Shown: piece after piece, positions 53,674-64,000 of the stretch | How the letters are laid out: every line of letters starts with the position of its first letter | How positions within the stretch are numbered: the stretch's first letter is position 1 | DNA from: Ipomoea triloba | Taxonomy: Eukaryota; Streptophyta; Magnoliopsida; Solanales; Convolvulaceae | NCBI RefSeq assembly: GCF_003576645.1 | Contig: NC_044920.1 | Coordinates: 8,775,419-8,839,418 of the forward strand | Direction: 5' to 3' | Length of the DNA: 64,000 nucleotides | Notes under the pieces: generated by a model | The model's database searches: none | What the model was told of the DNA's origin: nothing | The model's input: only the letters and a program-made list of their open reading frames with translations | Program-made: the position numbers and the translations under genes

Positions 53674-55757
53674 TGTTGGTCCCGATAGGGTGGGAGAAGT
53701 CTAGAGGGGGGGGGGTGAATAGACTTCTCAAACAATTAAAAACTTTATAACACTTCAACAACAGAGATTTCAAGTGAATAAATTCAACTTGAAATGTGCA
53801 GTGGAATATCGTACGGTAAAGTGCTATAAAATAAAACTGCGTAAAACTAAAGAGATACTTGACATGCAATACGTTGGAAATACTTAGAATAGCTCAAAGA
53901 ACATGTATGCAAAGTTTGAGCCACATGCGAACGTGGGAACACACAAACCCAGATGATATGATCAACACAGTACGTAAAGGGTTAGTATGTTAAAACATGT
54001 AAATATGTAAAGTGCAGTAAGGTAAATGAGAGGTAGAGATTTATAGTGGTTCGGAGATGGTGTAATTCTCCTACTCCACTTCTTCCTTGCTCCAAGGAAG
54101 GTTTCCACTATCTTCAATCACCCAGATACAATAGTGAAACTTTCGAGTGCTACGCACAAAGCTACACTCAAGCACAACCTCTTCGCACAAAGCTAAGCTC
54201 CCGAGCGCTACGCACAAAGCTACGCTCCCCGAACGCTACGCACAAAGCTACGTTCCTGAACGCTACGCAAAAAGCTACGTTCCAACTAAGTGTTACGCAC
54301 AAAGCTGCACTTCGTTCACCAGAGTGTTACGCACCCAGCTACACTCCTTTATACCCTCAGTAGAGATACAACTTTTGTTTTAAAGAAATAAAGATTTCTT
54401 TTCTAAGACTTGAAATCCTCTCGTGTATAGCTCAAAATCTCAGCACTTTGTGTTTTTCGTTGTAAGTCTGATCGATTCTGTATCTTGTCACCTCTGTGTT
54501 CCGTTCTCTACCGTGTATCTCGTGCTGTTTTTCAAGTTATCTTGGGCTTCTTATAATTCAAAGAATTATTTGCCCGTTATGAACATTCAAATTTTGAACG
54601 TTCACTTGATCTGATTGGTCATTCCAATCTGATCTTGATGGCCATACCTTCTCATTTAATGACCATACCGTTGATCTGATAACTTGCCAATTTGATCTGA
54701 TAAAATCTCCAATTTGATCTGCACATTTAATATCGCTGGTAACTTTTGACAAATTACCTCTGTAATTGCTCACAAAGTCTTTTTCGGCTTGATTGATCCT
54801 TGAAACTTGTAGCCTCTAATTTTTTACTTTGTTGCCTTCTCATCTTGATATTGCAGACTTTGTATCCTTCAGAGCTTGATATTCTTGACTTTGTTGTATT
54901 CTTGATTTGATCTTGGGCAAGTTGATCTTAAAATATTTTTCCGGGTGGCTTTTGCTTGAGTATGAACAATGATCTTCAGAAAATCACCACCTTCAGATTT
55001 CTTCTGATTCATAGCATCACGTACTGGAATAAATTATGAACCATGCAAAAATGGTTAAGTATAAATTCCACTTTGAGCTGCTCCATAAGTCGCTCCAAAG
55101 AGCTCTTCACGCGTGTATTAAATTTGTGTGTGTCACGCGCATAAGTCTTGGTGAGAGTCAACAAAAGTTGCTCCCCAAGTAGCTCCATTGACCGAAAGTT
55201 CCTCCATAAGTAGCTCCCTTGACCATTTGACTTTAACTAGCTCTCCAAAAATTCAGCCGTGTCAAGTAGCTCCCAAGCTTAGTCTATAAGGACTAAAATG
55301 TTACTTGTAGGATTTGAACGCTAGACCATTTGGTATATGCTCAAGTCTTTAACCATTTCTCCATTTCAGCTCATTCAGTTATGTCTATCAAATAAATATA
55401 TTTGATTCTTCTTAGCATTGTATAGCGTATGGTGTAGAGATAGTGGATCTTGAAGTTCTTCTCAGTTTTGACTTAACTTGCTCTCAAAGTTCAAAATGTT
55501 CTCAATAGGATTCAAACTTGAGTCTTCTAGCAAAGATAATTTGGCCTTGTCCATTCGATCATATACACTCATGTGTATAGTGGAAGCAAATGACTTACAA
55601 GAGTCATTGCAAACTGAACTCTATAAGACAATAATTCGAACCAAACTATTGTCATGACTTGCCTTTCGGGTCCAAACTCTACACTCTAAAAATAAAATAG
55701 GAGATTTCTAAAATTACAAATTGGCTCATCAAAACTATCACAATTTTATTCCTAACA
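53674..55757 (-). repeat. SIRE-B 3' LTR (2,084 bp)
   Basis: Plus-strand view TGTTGGTCCCGATAGGG to ATTCCTAACA. The first 50 bases match the SIRE-A LTR edge (TGTTGGTCCC...GTCTAGAGGG...GTGAATAGACTT). A nine-base G-run starts near 53706. Confidence 0.9.
54146..54350 (-). repeat. CTACGCACAAAGCTACG tandem repeats in the SIRE-B LTR
   Basis: Seven to eight units of about 25-30 bases built on GCTACGCACAAAGCTACRCTCC, with variants (GTTACGCACAAAGCTGC, TTCGCACAAAGCTAAG). They lie on the R/U5 side, the same position as the three long repeats of the SIRE-A LTR, but are unrelated in sequence. Confidence 0.82.
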
Positions 55758-55772
55758 ATTTCCCCCTTTTTA
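55758..55772 (-). other. SIRE-B polypurine tract
   Basis: Minus strand TTAAAAAGGGGGAAAT before TGTTAGG, essentially as in SIRE-A. 55773-56142 is AT-rich 3' noncoding sequence. Confidence 0.88.
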
Positions 55773-56142
55773 ATGATGCCAAAACCTATACTCAATCATA
55801 TTTGGCTCAGTCTAGAAATCAACTGATTTTATTTTTCAATTTTATTGCGACTAGCCATTACGATGAGTTTTCATAGATTTTTGACCTACGGTTTTATTAA
55901 CTTTGACTTGTACGAAAGATTATGCATTGTTGGGTTAATCCATCTTTGAATTTTAATTTTGTACCAACATGCATGCAACATAATATTAAGTCAAATTAAA
56001 GCCATAACACACAAAACTAATAAAGATAGATATATTAGCATAAGACCCATTAATTCGAACTATTACATAACAATTCGAATTATCACCATCATATCAAAAT
56101 ATCATCATGAACTTGCGATTTTAAAGTAAGCTAGGAATGAAA

Positions 56143-56467
56143 TTAAATACCCAACATGTTATTTATTCTTTTCCTAAGCTTACCAAAGTCATCCTTGTCC
56201 TCCAAATGGTAGAATTGTTGGAATACTCTACCAATCTTGTAACACTCCGCGGCTTCACGTAGATCATTTGCGGGAAAGACTTTTCGCAAATACCACCTTG
56301 CACACTCTCTTGTATTTCTCCCTTCTTGATCTAAGATGGCATCGTGTGCGACTCCAAAATGATCGGCAAATAAATCCACCATTCGGTCTTCGCGCTCCTG
56401 ATCGGTCATCGCGGGTGTATTCGGTTGACTTGCCTGCCTTGGGGCTGTAAATGTAGAAAATACATTT
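56143..56467 (-). pseudogene. SIRE-B extra gene, C-terminal piece
   Basis: Open on the minus strand from the insertion edge near 56467 to a stop at 56143. It encodes FSTFTAPRQASQPNTPA, MTDQEREDRMVDLFADHFG, then ARWYLRKVFPANDLREAAE and FYHLEDKDDFGKLRKRINN. The position and the aromatic W-x-R/D-x-V pattern recall LTPLECIDWWRDGVIEGN of SIRE-A, so I take it as the end of the same kind of gene. The identification rests on place and faint similarity. Confidence 0.55.
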
Positions 56468-56719
56468 CCTGTGTGCCGTTTTGAGATGTTGTATACTCTT
56501 GGTTAGCTGTTGGATGTTTTGAGATATATTTGAGGATTTTATCTATGCAGTTATCTTTCTTATGGTTAGCCTGTGCATCTAGGCTGTGTTTTCTACCTAG
56601 ATGTGGCATGACGCCCTTAAGTTTTAAATTCGCTTCCGCTACGTTTGGTTTTGGTTGAGATAGGCAGCTGTTGTGCTAAGTTTTATCTATCTCAGCCTGT
56701 GTGAGGTTGGGGTGTCACA
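56468..56719 (+). repeat. GagT-family LTR fragment (3' end only)
   Basis: From CCTGTGTGCC to GGTTGGGGTGTCACA. It matches the last 250 bases of the GagT LTRs (CCTAGATGTGGCATGAC, CTTCCGCT, ATCTCAGCCTG) at moderate identity. The rest of the LTR is missing. It is a diverged fourth copy of the family in the window. Confidence 0.75.
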
Positions 56720-58640
56720 CATAGTCTTCATAAAAAGCAAAAGCTATACCTAGAGTCGGTTGTCCACATAAAATGCTCCTAGGAGATGAGAAAATAGAGC
56801 AGAGGTGAGCCGCTTCGCTAGGATTCAGGCACCCACTGCACTGTCTTCAAAAAAGCATGGAGCTCCATGTGAAGTCGGGTCGCCTGATGACGTTATCCTA
56901 GGAAGTGAGAAAATAGAGTGATCGCCCAAGCCATGGCGATGAGCGGTCCATGTCCCTACGCTCACTTATTTTACGCGTTGGGCTTTGGCGTTTAGTTGAA
57001 AAGTATTGGTTGAGGTGTGCACATCGTTCCCACTAGGGGGCTCGGCTTGAAGGCCTTTGTAAAATTTGAGGTGAATCTAATTTAGATTGCATGCTTGGTT
57101 GAATGAAGGGTGTGTGCGTTGCATTGTCCAAATGAGACCATAGGGGTTTTGCTTCGTTTGTATATTCTTAGAGTGTATGGCATGTGGTTACCATTCTGTG
57201 TAGATAATGTGCGGAATTTCACCCACTCCGTTGTTACACCCTAGAGTTGATAGACCGATTAATTGATTGAGTAATGCAGCTACCTTTGGCACTTAAATGA
57301 TTAGAGTGTAATTGTGAATTGCTTGAGGACAAGCAAAGTTAAAGTGTGGAAAATTTGATAAGTGCCAAAAGTAGCCATATTTTAGGGGTCATTTTGGTGT
57401 AAAATATGCTATAATAGATGTCCATTAGGCCTAGAAACATGCTAAGATAGGGTAATTTCATTGCATATAGGTCTAAGGACTAATCTTGTGTGTTTTTATA
57501 CAATTTGCACAATTCTTACACTTCGCAGGGCATTCCGATGACACTTCAGTAAAACGGACGTAACCAGAGCTAGGAATGTCCAAATGAGGCGAGACAGGTG
57601 GCTATGGAACCGTATCGACGAGAGCTACAGCATAGAAGAAGACAGAAGAAGCAAACTTCACCACGCACACTCACACGCGTGTAAGCGGCGTGGTTGCTTA
57701 CTGGTTCGCTCCCACGCACACTCACACGCGTGTGAGCCGCGTGGACGTGACACAGCGCGAAAATTATTAGGGCGAGATTTTTGGGGCTATATATATGCCC
57801 TTTATAGGTCTTTTAGATCAGTTCCCCACAGCCCCAATAAACATTAGATCTGGTTTTCTTCTCCAATTTCTTCCCCTTTGGGGAAGAAAACATTCCTCCT
57901 TAGAATAGATTTAGGATTTGAAGATGAAGAGGTAGATCCAAAGCATTCCTTAGGTAATACTCTTGTTTTAATATAAAGTTTGAATCTTTACTTTCTTGCT
58001 TTGTTTCTTTGTTGATATTTATGTTTATTATGGTAGAGTAGAGTAGTTGGGTGTGTGTGCCCTTGTTGATCTATGGATTGATGCTTATAATTTGATATTA
58101 TGATCTTGGTATTGTGGGACTATGATTGATGAATGTATGGATGATGTTGTTCAATCTTTGCTTCTATTTCCGGCCGGGATAGTTAGTGAACCCAGTGGAA
58201 GTGAGAGTGTGCGCGATAGCGGCCTCTCACAAGCCCAACTCATCTATATCTCCGCTCTTAATCCAAAAGGATGAGATCCGAGAGGAGTGGTAGGCTAGGT
58301 GTTCGATGAAATGCCTCAACCGAATGAGGATTGAGAGTTTGAGTGTGACGCCACTCAATACAAAGACCGTGACTCCCTAGATCAATCCCGAAACCCAATT
58401 CCAAGCTACCTACGATAATCAATCCTTTGGCTTGACTTTGGCATGCACCACTTCCCTTTTATCTCCTGTATTTTCTATCCTTTTACCCTTTACCCAACCA
58501 ACCATGAACAAACCTTCTCCCTATGATTCTTGTAACTCTTACCTTTCAACCTCATAAATGCCAACATAAATTCGATTCCCATTCGTCATCCTTGAGAGAC
58601 ACGACACTCGGGGAGTCTTGACTCTTCGTTTTATCACCTT
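56720..58640 (+). mobile_element. Athila-type 3' end: 3' noncoding region, PPT and LTR
   Basis: 56720-57340 resembles a gypsy 3' untranslated region with a direct repeat (GATGAGAAAATAGAG and GAAGTGAGAAAATAGAGT). AAAGTGTGGAAAATT is a PPT, and TGATAAGTGCC at 57357 starts an LTR of the Athila kind, with TATA box CTATATATATG at 57788-57797. The LTR can be followed to about 58640; its exact right end is not clear to me. A short palindrome CACACTCACACGCGTGT occurs twice (57664 and 57717). No gag or pol remains. Confidence 0.6.
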
Positions 58641-58676
58641 CCACCCTTCACATCCACTCCCACTCTACACACAACA

Positions 58677-59504
58677 TCAGCTTGGTAAGTTTAGATCAAC
58701 AATATTTTCTCTTCTCGGACGGGAACTACCTTCACCTTGTGTCAAACACGTCATTTCCCTTGGCTTTCTCTTCGTATTTCTTTTTAACACAAAGTTGTCA
58801 CGAGTCAAGCCCTTAACTGCCCCAATCCTTACACCTTTCCTCCTTAAAATCTAACAAACCAAAAGGCCGTACCCTACATGACCTTTAACCTTCACAAAAT
58901 GACATAATCTCTCGAACATAGATCTACTCCAATCAACACTCATCCCGTGAAACACGGCATACATTGCTCGGGCATACTTGAGAGACAATTTGTCATTTCC
59001 TCCCAGCAGATGATACACACACTTTTGTATCACATCCGACAACAACTCAAATTCCCATTTCAACTCTACTTTGTATCCAGAAAAATCCGGGACAACTTTC
59101 AGTTCATTCACACGCACAACTCTCCAAAACTCTTCATGATCAAACATAATATCATCAACAGGCAAAGCATTCTCAGGAAAAGCATAAACATCTCTAATAT
59201 CACTAGCAACAACCTCCACAGGAGTATCATTAACAGTAGATGAAATCACACCATTCGCGTATGTAGCATGCTCGAAAAACTGTAAAGATGCATCTATGAA
59301 GGCTCCTTGAAAATGATAGTTGCATACCTTTAATAAATTGCTTTGTTCCATTCCAGTGAGTAATGCTTGAGCAAAATCCTTGTTTCTAGCCTTGTTGAGA
59401 AAATCCTCATTTTCGAGTAGGTACCCTTGCGAAACCTTGGTGACATGTTGATTTATTTCAACGGGTTAGTGTTGGGTAGGAGAGTTGGGTTGAGTAGAAT
59501 CCAT
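58677..59504 (-). pseudogene. SIRE-B extra gene, N-terminal domain
   Basis: Begins MDSTQPNSPTQH at 59504, immediately stopped by TAA at codon 13. It then runs in the same frame through HVTKVSQGYLLENEDFLNKA, MEQSNLLKVCNYHFQGAFID, FDHEEFWRVVRVNELKVV, YHLLGGNDKLSLKYARAMYA and FERLCHFVKVKGHVGYGLLVC to TAG at 58851, and continues to TGA at 58677. LKYARAMYAVFHGMSVDWSR...VGYGLLVC parallels LDILKILHAIWNNTQMDWAH...VGFGFVVQYLL in SIRE-A, so the two genes are related. The nested Athila-type fragment separates this from its C-terminal piece. Confidence 0.72.
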
Positions 59505-59652
59505 TTATGGAATGGATTTGGAATGGGTAGAATTTTTGGTGTAGGATTTTGGAGATTTTAAGCTTGTTGGCTATGGTGATGCGTGAGGATGGTGAGGAAG
59601 ATGAAGGGTTTGGGTTTTGATTTGGGTTTGGGTGGAAGGAGAGAGAAGGGGT

Positions 59653-59663
59653 CTTTTTATAAA
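59653..59663 (-). promoter_or_regulatory. Candidate TATA box for the SIRE-B extra gene
   Basis: Minus strand GTTTTATAAAAAGACC, about 150 bases upstream of the ATG at 59504, followed by a C/A-rich leader (CCTTCCACCCAAACCC and similar). Same layout as at 6341-6351. Confidence 0.5.
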
Positions 59664-60205
59664 ACCTAGACAAGGGTAAAAAGACTACAATGCCCTTCTA
59701 TTAAAAATCCACTCCCTTGTTCGAATAAGGGTGTTTTTGGAATTTTGAGAGGTTGATTCGGCTATTATAGGTCAATCTTGGTCAAAAAGCGAGTATTTTA
59801 TTGACTCGAATAGCTCAAGATTATTCACGTGAACAGTCCCATGCAAAAATAAAACTATGCAACACCATTTATTTCATAAGAGCAATCATATGCTAAAAAC
59901 AAAATAAAAGAATGTACAGGCATGTAGGGACACATGAAAATTACCAAACTATCCAACTAAAACAATTTTATCTAAAAAGATAAGAAGCAGGTGAAACATA
60001 ATCATTTCTACTGCATGCATAAACACACGTGTAAGGGTGACTCACCACAGTAAAAACACAAGCAGGTGAAAATTAAAAGCACATAAGCTATGCATGTAAC
60101 ACGTAAAACACACTTGTGGAACAAGCAAAAACATAGCTTCAGCTAGGATCACATAAACACGCCACATGCAGTTAAAATAAAAACACTTGGCATAAAATAA
60201 AATAC
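59664..60205. other. SIRE-B pol/extra-gene spacer
   Basis: A/T-rich, no reading frame of note, no repeat of interest. It lacks a counterpart of the small ORF seen in the SIRE-A spacer. Confidence 0.6.
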
Positions 60206-63200
60206 TTAGCTGATTTCGATCATCCCCATTTCGTGCCTTAAGGTTGCAAAGCGAGATTCACACAACGGTTTTGTGAGAATGTCTGCAATTTGATTTTCTG
60301 TAGGGATATGATCGATCCTTAATTCATTCTTTTCGACGTGGTCGCGGATAAAATGATGTCGTACGTCGATATGCTTCATTCGTGAATGAAGTACAGGATT
60401 TTGTGAAATCGCAATCGCGCTAGTATTGTCAAAGAAAATACTAACGTCCTCGCAATTAATTCCGTAATCCTTCAACTGTTGCTTCATCCATAAAATTTGC
60501 GAACAGCAACTTCCTGCTGCGATATATTCGGCTTCGGCTGTGCTTGTTGCAATGGAGTTTTGCTTCTTACTGAACCATGAAACTAACCTTCCCCCTAAGA
60601 ACTGGCACGTTCCGGAGGTACTTTTTCGATCAATTTTGCAACCTGCAAAATCTGCATCTGAATATCCGGTTAGCTCAAAATTACCTTCCTTTGGATACCA
60701 TAATCCAACATTGATTGTTCCTTTGAGATATCGAATGATTTTCTTCGTAGCATCAAGATGACTATTTTTCGGCTTTGACTGAAATCTCGCGCATACACCC
60801 ACTGAGTAAGATATATCCGATCTACTCGCAGTGAGATATAGCGAAGATCCAATCATTCCTCGGTAGATCGTTGGGTCAACGTCCGTTCCTTCGTCATCTT
60901 TGTCTAATCGCAGTGCTGTATTCATGGGAATTTTGACTGAGCTTTTCCCTTCTAAGCCAAATTTTCTGATCAAATCTCTGGTGTACTTGGCTTGATTTAT
61001 GAAAATTCCTTCCTTCATTTGTTTAACTTGTAGTCCAAGGAAGTAGTTTAATTCACCCATCATGCTCATCTCAAACCTGTTCTGCATGAGCTTAGAAAAT
61101 TTCTCACATAAAGATTTATCAGTACTTCCAAAAATAATATCATCAACATAAATCTGTACTAATAAAATATGATTATTTTCTTGAATTCTAAATAAGGTTT
61201 TGTCAACTAGTCCTTTGGTAAAACCACAACTAATTAAGAACATTGACAGGGTATCGTACCAAGCTCGAGGTGCTTGTTTTAACCCATATAATGCCTTCTT
61301 TAGTTTATAGACTTTGTCAACATCACCTTTTACCTCAAATCCGGGTGGTTGCTCAACATAAACTTCCTCTTCAAGTAAACCGTTCAGAAATGCACTTTTT
61401 ACGTCCATTTGGTAGACTGTAAAATTCTTGTACGCTGCATATGCTAGGAAAATGCGGATTGCTTCTAATCTCGCCACTGGAGCAAAAGTCTCATCAAAAT
61501 CTATTCCTTCTTCTTGCGAATAGCCTTTTGCGACCAGTCTTGCTTTATTCCTAACAATGGTGCCATCTTCGTTTGCTTTGTTCCGGAAGACCCATTTTGT
61601 ACTGATTACATTGTGATTGCCTGGTCTTGGAACAAGCTCCCATACGTCGTTTCTTTGGAATTGATTCAGCTCTTCTTGCATGGCTTCAATCCAACTAGGA
61701 TCACTTAAAGCTTCATCTATCTCCTTCGGTTCAATCTGAGATAGAAAACACGAGAACATTGCGTCTCTTACAGTTGATCTAGTTCTCACGCCTTCATGCA
61801 CATCTCTAATAATTAAATCATGTGGATGATTTTTGAGCCATCTTAAATCTGGTTGAAAGTTGTTTTGTGAAGTGGGTGGCATAATGGAGTCATTCTCACG
61901 TGTAGAGAGAGAGGGAAAGTTAGTGGGTTTACTTTGGGTCCCACAACTAATTTCAACTTCCTCCACAACTTCCTCTAAAGGTTCCACTCCATCATTAACT
62001 TCCACTTCCGCTTGCTCTACAACTTCCACTTCTTCATTTCTTGAATTTCTTGCGCCTGGTGCGCCATTTTGCTCTGTATTGGAGTCTTTAATTTCCAGAT
62101 CTTTTAATCCTGTAAGACATTGTCTCTTGAAGCTTCATTAGTAATAATAAAATTATTTGGAACATTATTACCAATTTTTGGATCATCAATTTCCTTGGCT
62201 CTTGAATTTTCGTCAAACACAACGTGGATTGATTCTTCTACCACCATCGTAGATTTATTCCATACTCTGAATGCTTTGCTGGTAGATGAATATCCAAGGA
62301 ATATAGCTTCATCTGCACGCTCATCAAAAGTTTTCAGATAGTTTTTGCCATTATTTAGAACAAAACATTTGCATCCAAAAGAATGAAAATAGCTAAGGTT
62401 AGGTTTTCTCCCTTTCCATAATTCATATGGTGTTTCGTTGTGCAACTTGTTGATAAGGCTTCTATTCTGGGTGTAGCAAGCAGTATTAATTGCTTCTGCC
62501 CAAAACTGTTTCGGTAAGTCGGTTGCCGTAATCATTACTCGTGCGGCTTCCTTGAGTGTTCGGTTTCTTCTTTCGGCAACACCGTTTTGTTGCGGTGTTC
62601 TTGCAACTGATAATTGATGTAAAATTCCTTGCATGCTGCAGTAGTCTTGAATCACGCTGTTTACGAACTCTGTACCTCTATCCGTACGTATTTTTGCAAT
62701 TTTGAGTTCCTTCTCGATTTGAAGTTGCTTCAACAATTCCGGTAGCTTCCTTTCGACTTCGTTTTTCTTGTTGAGGAATATAGTCCATGTGTACCTGGAA
62801 AAATCATCAACAATAACAAGTGTATATTTCTTACCACCCATACTTACTAGGTCTACTAGACCAAATAAATCCATGTGTAGTAGACTAAGAGGTCTTGATG
62901 ATAATTCATGTGTCTTTGACTTGAATGAAGATTTGATTTGCTTTCCTCTTTGGCATGCATCGCAAATCTGATCTTTCTTGTAAACTATTTTAGTCCTTTG
63001 ACTAGATCATTTGCTACGAGTTTGTTGATCATTTTGAAATTCAGATGATTCAGCTTCTTGTGCCATTCCCAGCTTGTAGCGTTTGTGTTGTTGGCAACTA
63101 AGCATATTGATTCCTTTGTTGTAGACCAATCAACAACGTACATGTTCCTCTTTCTCGTTCCTTGCAGTACGATATCTCCAGTAGTTTCATTTTTCACTTG

Positions 63201-63475
63201 ACATTTGTCTTTGAAAAATTCCACTAAATAACCTTTGTCACAAAATTGACTTGTACTGAAGAGGTTGAATTTGAGACCTTCCACGTAAGATACGTCTTCG
63301 ACTTTTAATCCGTTACGTTCAACTGTTCCGATTCCTTTGGTTTGGTCGTATCGATCTTTTCCTCCAAAAACTACTTTTGGTCCTTCGATATTCTTAAAAT
63401 TCACTAGACTAGATTTATTTCCAGTCATGTGATGCGAACATCCACTATCGAAGTACCAAACTTCCTGTAAACAAA
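60206..63475 (-). pseudogene. pol: SIRE-B pol: protease, integrase, RT, RNase H
   Basis: The protease frame opens with CLICLQEVWYFDSGC near 63460 and follows FNLFSTSQFCDKGY and WEWHKKLNHLNFKMINKL to a frame change at 62985. Integrase continues at 62874-62104: MDLFG with the first aspartate at residue 2, then D65 and E101 (D-X35-E), TPQQNGVAERRNRTLKEAAR. One indel near 62104 separates it from a fully open 607-codon part (62029-60206) with RT ([14 protein letters not shown] at 294-297) and RNase H ([46 protein letters not shown]). Compared with SIRE-A, RT and RNase H are undamaged here. No TAG occurs at the FINQAKYT site. Confidence 0.92.
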
Positions 63476-64000
63476 TTAAACATTTTTAAGTACCCAGTTT
63501 TGCTTGGGTCCTTGGGGGTTAGTAATTTTTGGTACCCAAATCCACCTTGTCCTTACTGAACCAAGTAAAGGTGATTTGTAACCATTGTTGACTTTATAAT
63601 CATAATTAATTTTGGAAAAGACTTTCGGTGCCCGGTTTTGAAAACTGACTCGATTTTTGGGCACCTGGGAAGAGACCTTAAAGGAATTAAACCTTGATTT
63701 TACCCATGGTTTAATTTCTTTGTACCAATATTGCTTAGAGGGATAAAATCTCCCTGGCCCACCATTTGAAAATCTTCCCTTTTTCAAATGTTGTTTTGCA
63801 CTAAACTCATTGGAATATTTCCTTAAGGGAACAAAACTTTGCCTCTTGGACTGACTGGGCGAAATATTTCGAAAATAAGGCTTCGGCCCAACAGTACTCT
63901 TTTTGGCAATTTTTTGATAACCAATTCCTTGTCTCATTGTGCAATCTTGACCTTTGACAAATTTCACCACTTGTACTTTATTGCCTAAAGTCGTAGTAGA
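63476..64000 (-). CDS. gag: SIRE-B gag, C-terminal part (continues past the window)
   Basis: Open from the right edge to TAA at 63476. Basic, aromatic- and glycine-rich (GRFSNGGPGRFYPSKQYWYK, then VPKITNPQGPKQNWVLKNV), matching the end of SIRE-A gag (PKLTNQPGPKSWVPKSA). There are no tandem repeats of the SIRE-A kind in the visible part. The zinc knuckle and capsid domain must lie beyond 64000. Confidence 0.85.
   Translation of the reverse strand, partial: STTTLGNKVQVVKFVKGQDCTMRQGIGYQKIAKKSTVGPKPYFRNISPSQSKRQSFVPLRKYSNEFSAKQHLKKGRFSNGGPGRFYPSKQYWYKEIKPWVKSRFNSFKVSSQVPKNRVSFQNRAPKVFSKINYDYKVNNGYKSPLLGSVRTRWIWVPKITNPQGPKQNWVLKNV

Larger units (their letters stand above)
53674..64000 (-). mobile_element. 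SIRE-B: second SIRE-type copia element (right part off the window)
   Basis: 3' LTR 53674-55757, PPT, extra gene in two pieces, spacer, pol and the end of gag, all on the minus strand. gag N-terminus, PBS and 5' LTR lie beyond 64000. It is inserted in the RNase H region of the Tat-type element. It differs from SIRE-A in LTR length, LTR repeats and sequence, so it is a different subfamily, although the LTR ends (TGTTAGGAA and ...ACCAACA) and gene order agree. Gypsy LTR fragments (56468 to about 58640) lie inside its extra gene. Confidence 0.92.

Overview
The window reads as a plant chromosome segment, most likely from a eudicot. It is made almost entirely of LTR retrotransposons inserted into one another, with one CACTA transposon, one hAT-type MITE and one SINE. 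The evidence for a plant is SIRE-type Ty1/copia elements with an extra gene after pol, Athila- and Tat-type Ty3/gypsy pieces, a CACTA element with CACTACTACA ends, and pervasive C-to-T decay in methylation contexts. I see no ordinary cellular gene, rRNA or functional tRNA gene. The only host-like coding sequence is a set of possible captured exons inside the CACTA element.

Layout. (1) 1-1851 is an exact duplicate of 1938-3788, joined by a single N, and looks like an unmerged contig overlap. (2) 1853-15347 is a minus-strand SIRE-type copia element (SIRE-A) with gag, pol, a long extra gene and LTRs. (3) 15865-16259 and 48113-49540 are two halves of one Athila-type gag (remnant H). They are split by a 31.9 kb nest. 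(4) The nest, 16260-48112, is a minus-strand Ty3/gypsy-gag element without pol (GagT-1). Its left LTR was hit three times: by a CACTA element (16905-20523, TSD CAA), by an Athila-type non-autonomous element (21105-26592, TSD CCACT), and by a second copy of the same family in the opposite orientation (GagT-2, 27352-41240, TSD GAAAA). GagT-2 in turn carries a solo LTR of its own family (31509-36333), which holds a deleted Retrofit-like copia element (33806-36106, TSD TGTGA). (5) 49541-53673 is a Tat-type gypsy element, cut at 53674 by a second minus-strand SIRE-type element (SIRE-B) that runs off the right edge and contains its own nested gypsy LTR fragments (56468 to about 58640).

How the parts relate. 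The intact right LTR of GagT-1 (45658-48112) is an internal control, because it shows the uninterrupted sequence at insertion points of the left LTR. SIRE-A and SIRE-B both carry a related non-pol gene downstream of pol, each preceded by a plausible TATA box and a plant-like leader, and both place pol one frame back from gag at the same site. The GagT family appears to be mobilised in trans: it keeps LTRs, PBS, PPT, gag and a second ORF of the 'putative plant transposon protein' kind, but has no protease, RT or integrase. Nearly all coding regions carry nonsense or frameshift mutations, so no complete autonomous element is present here.
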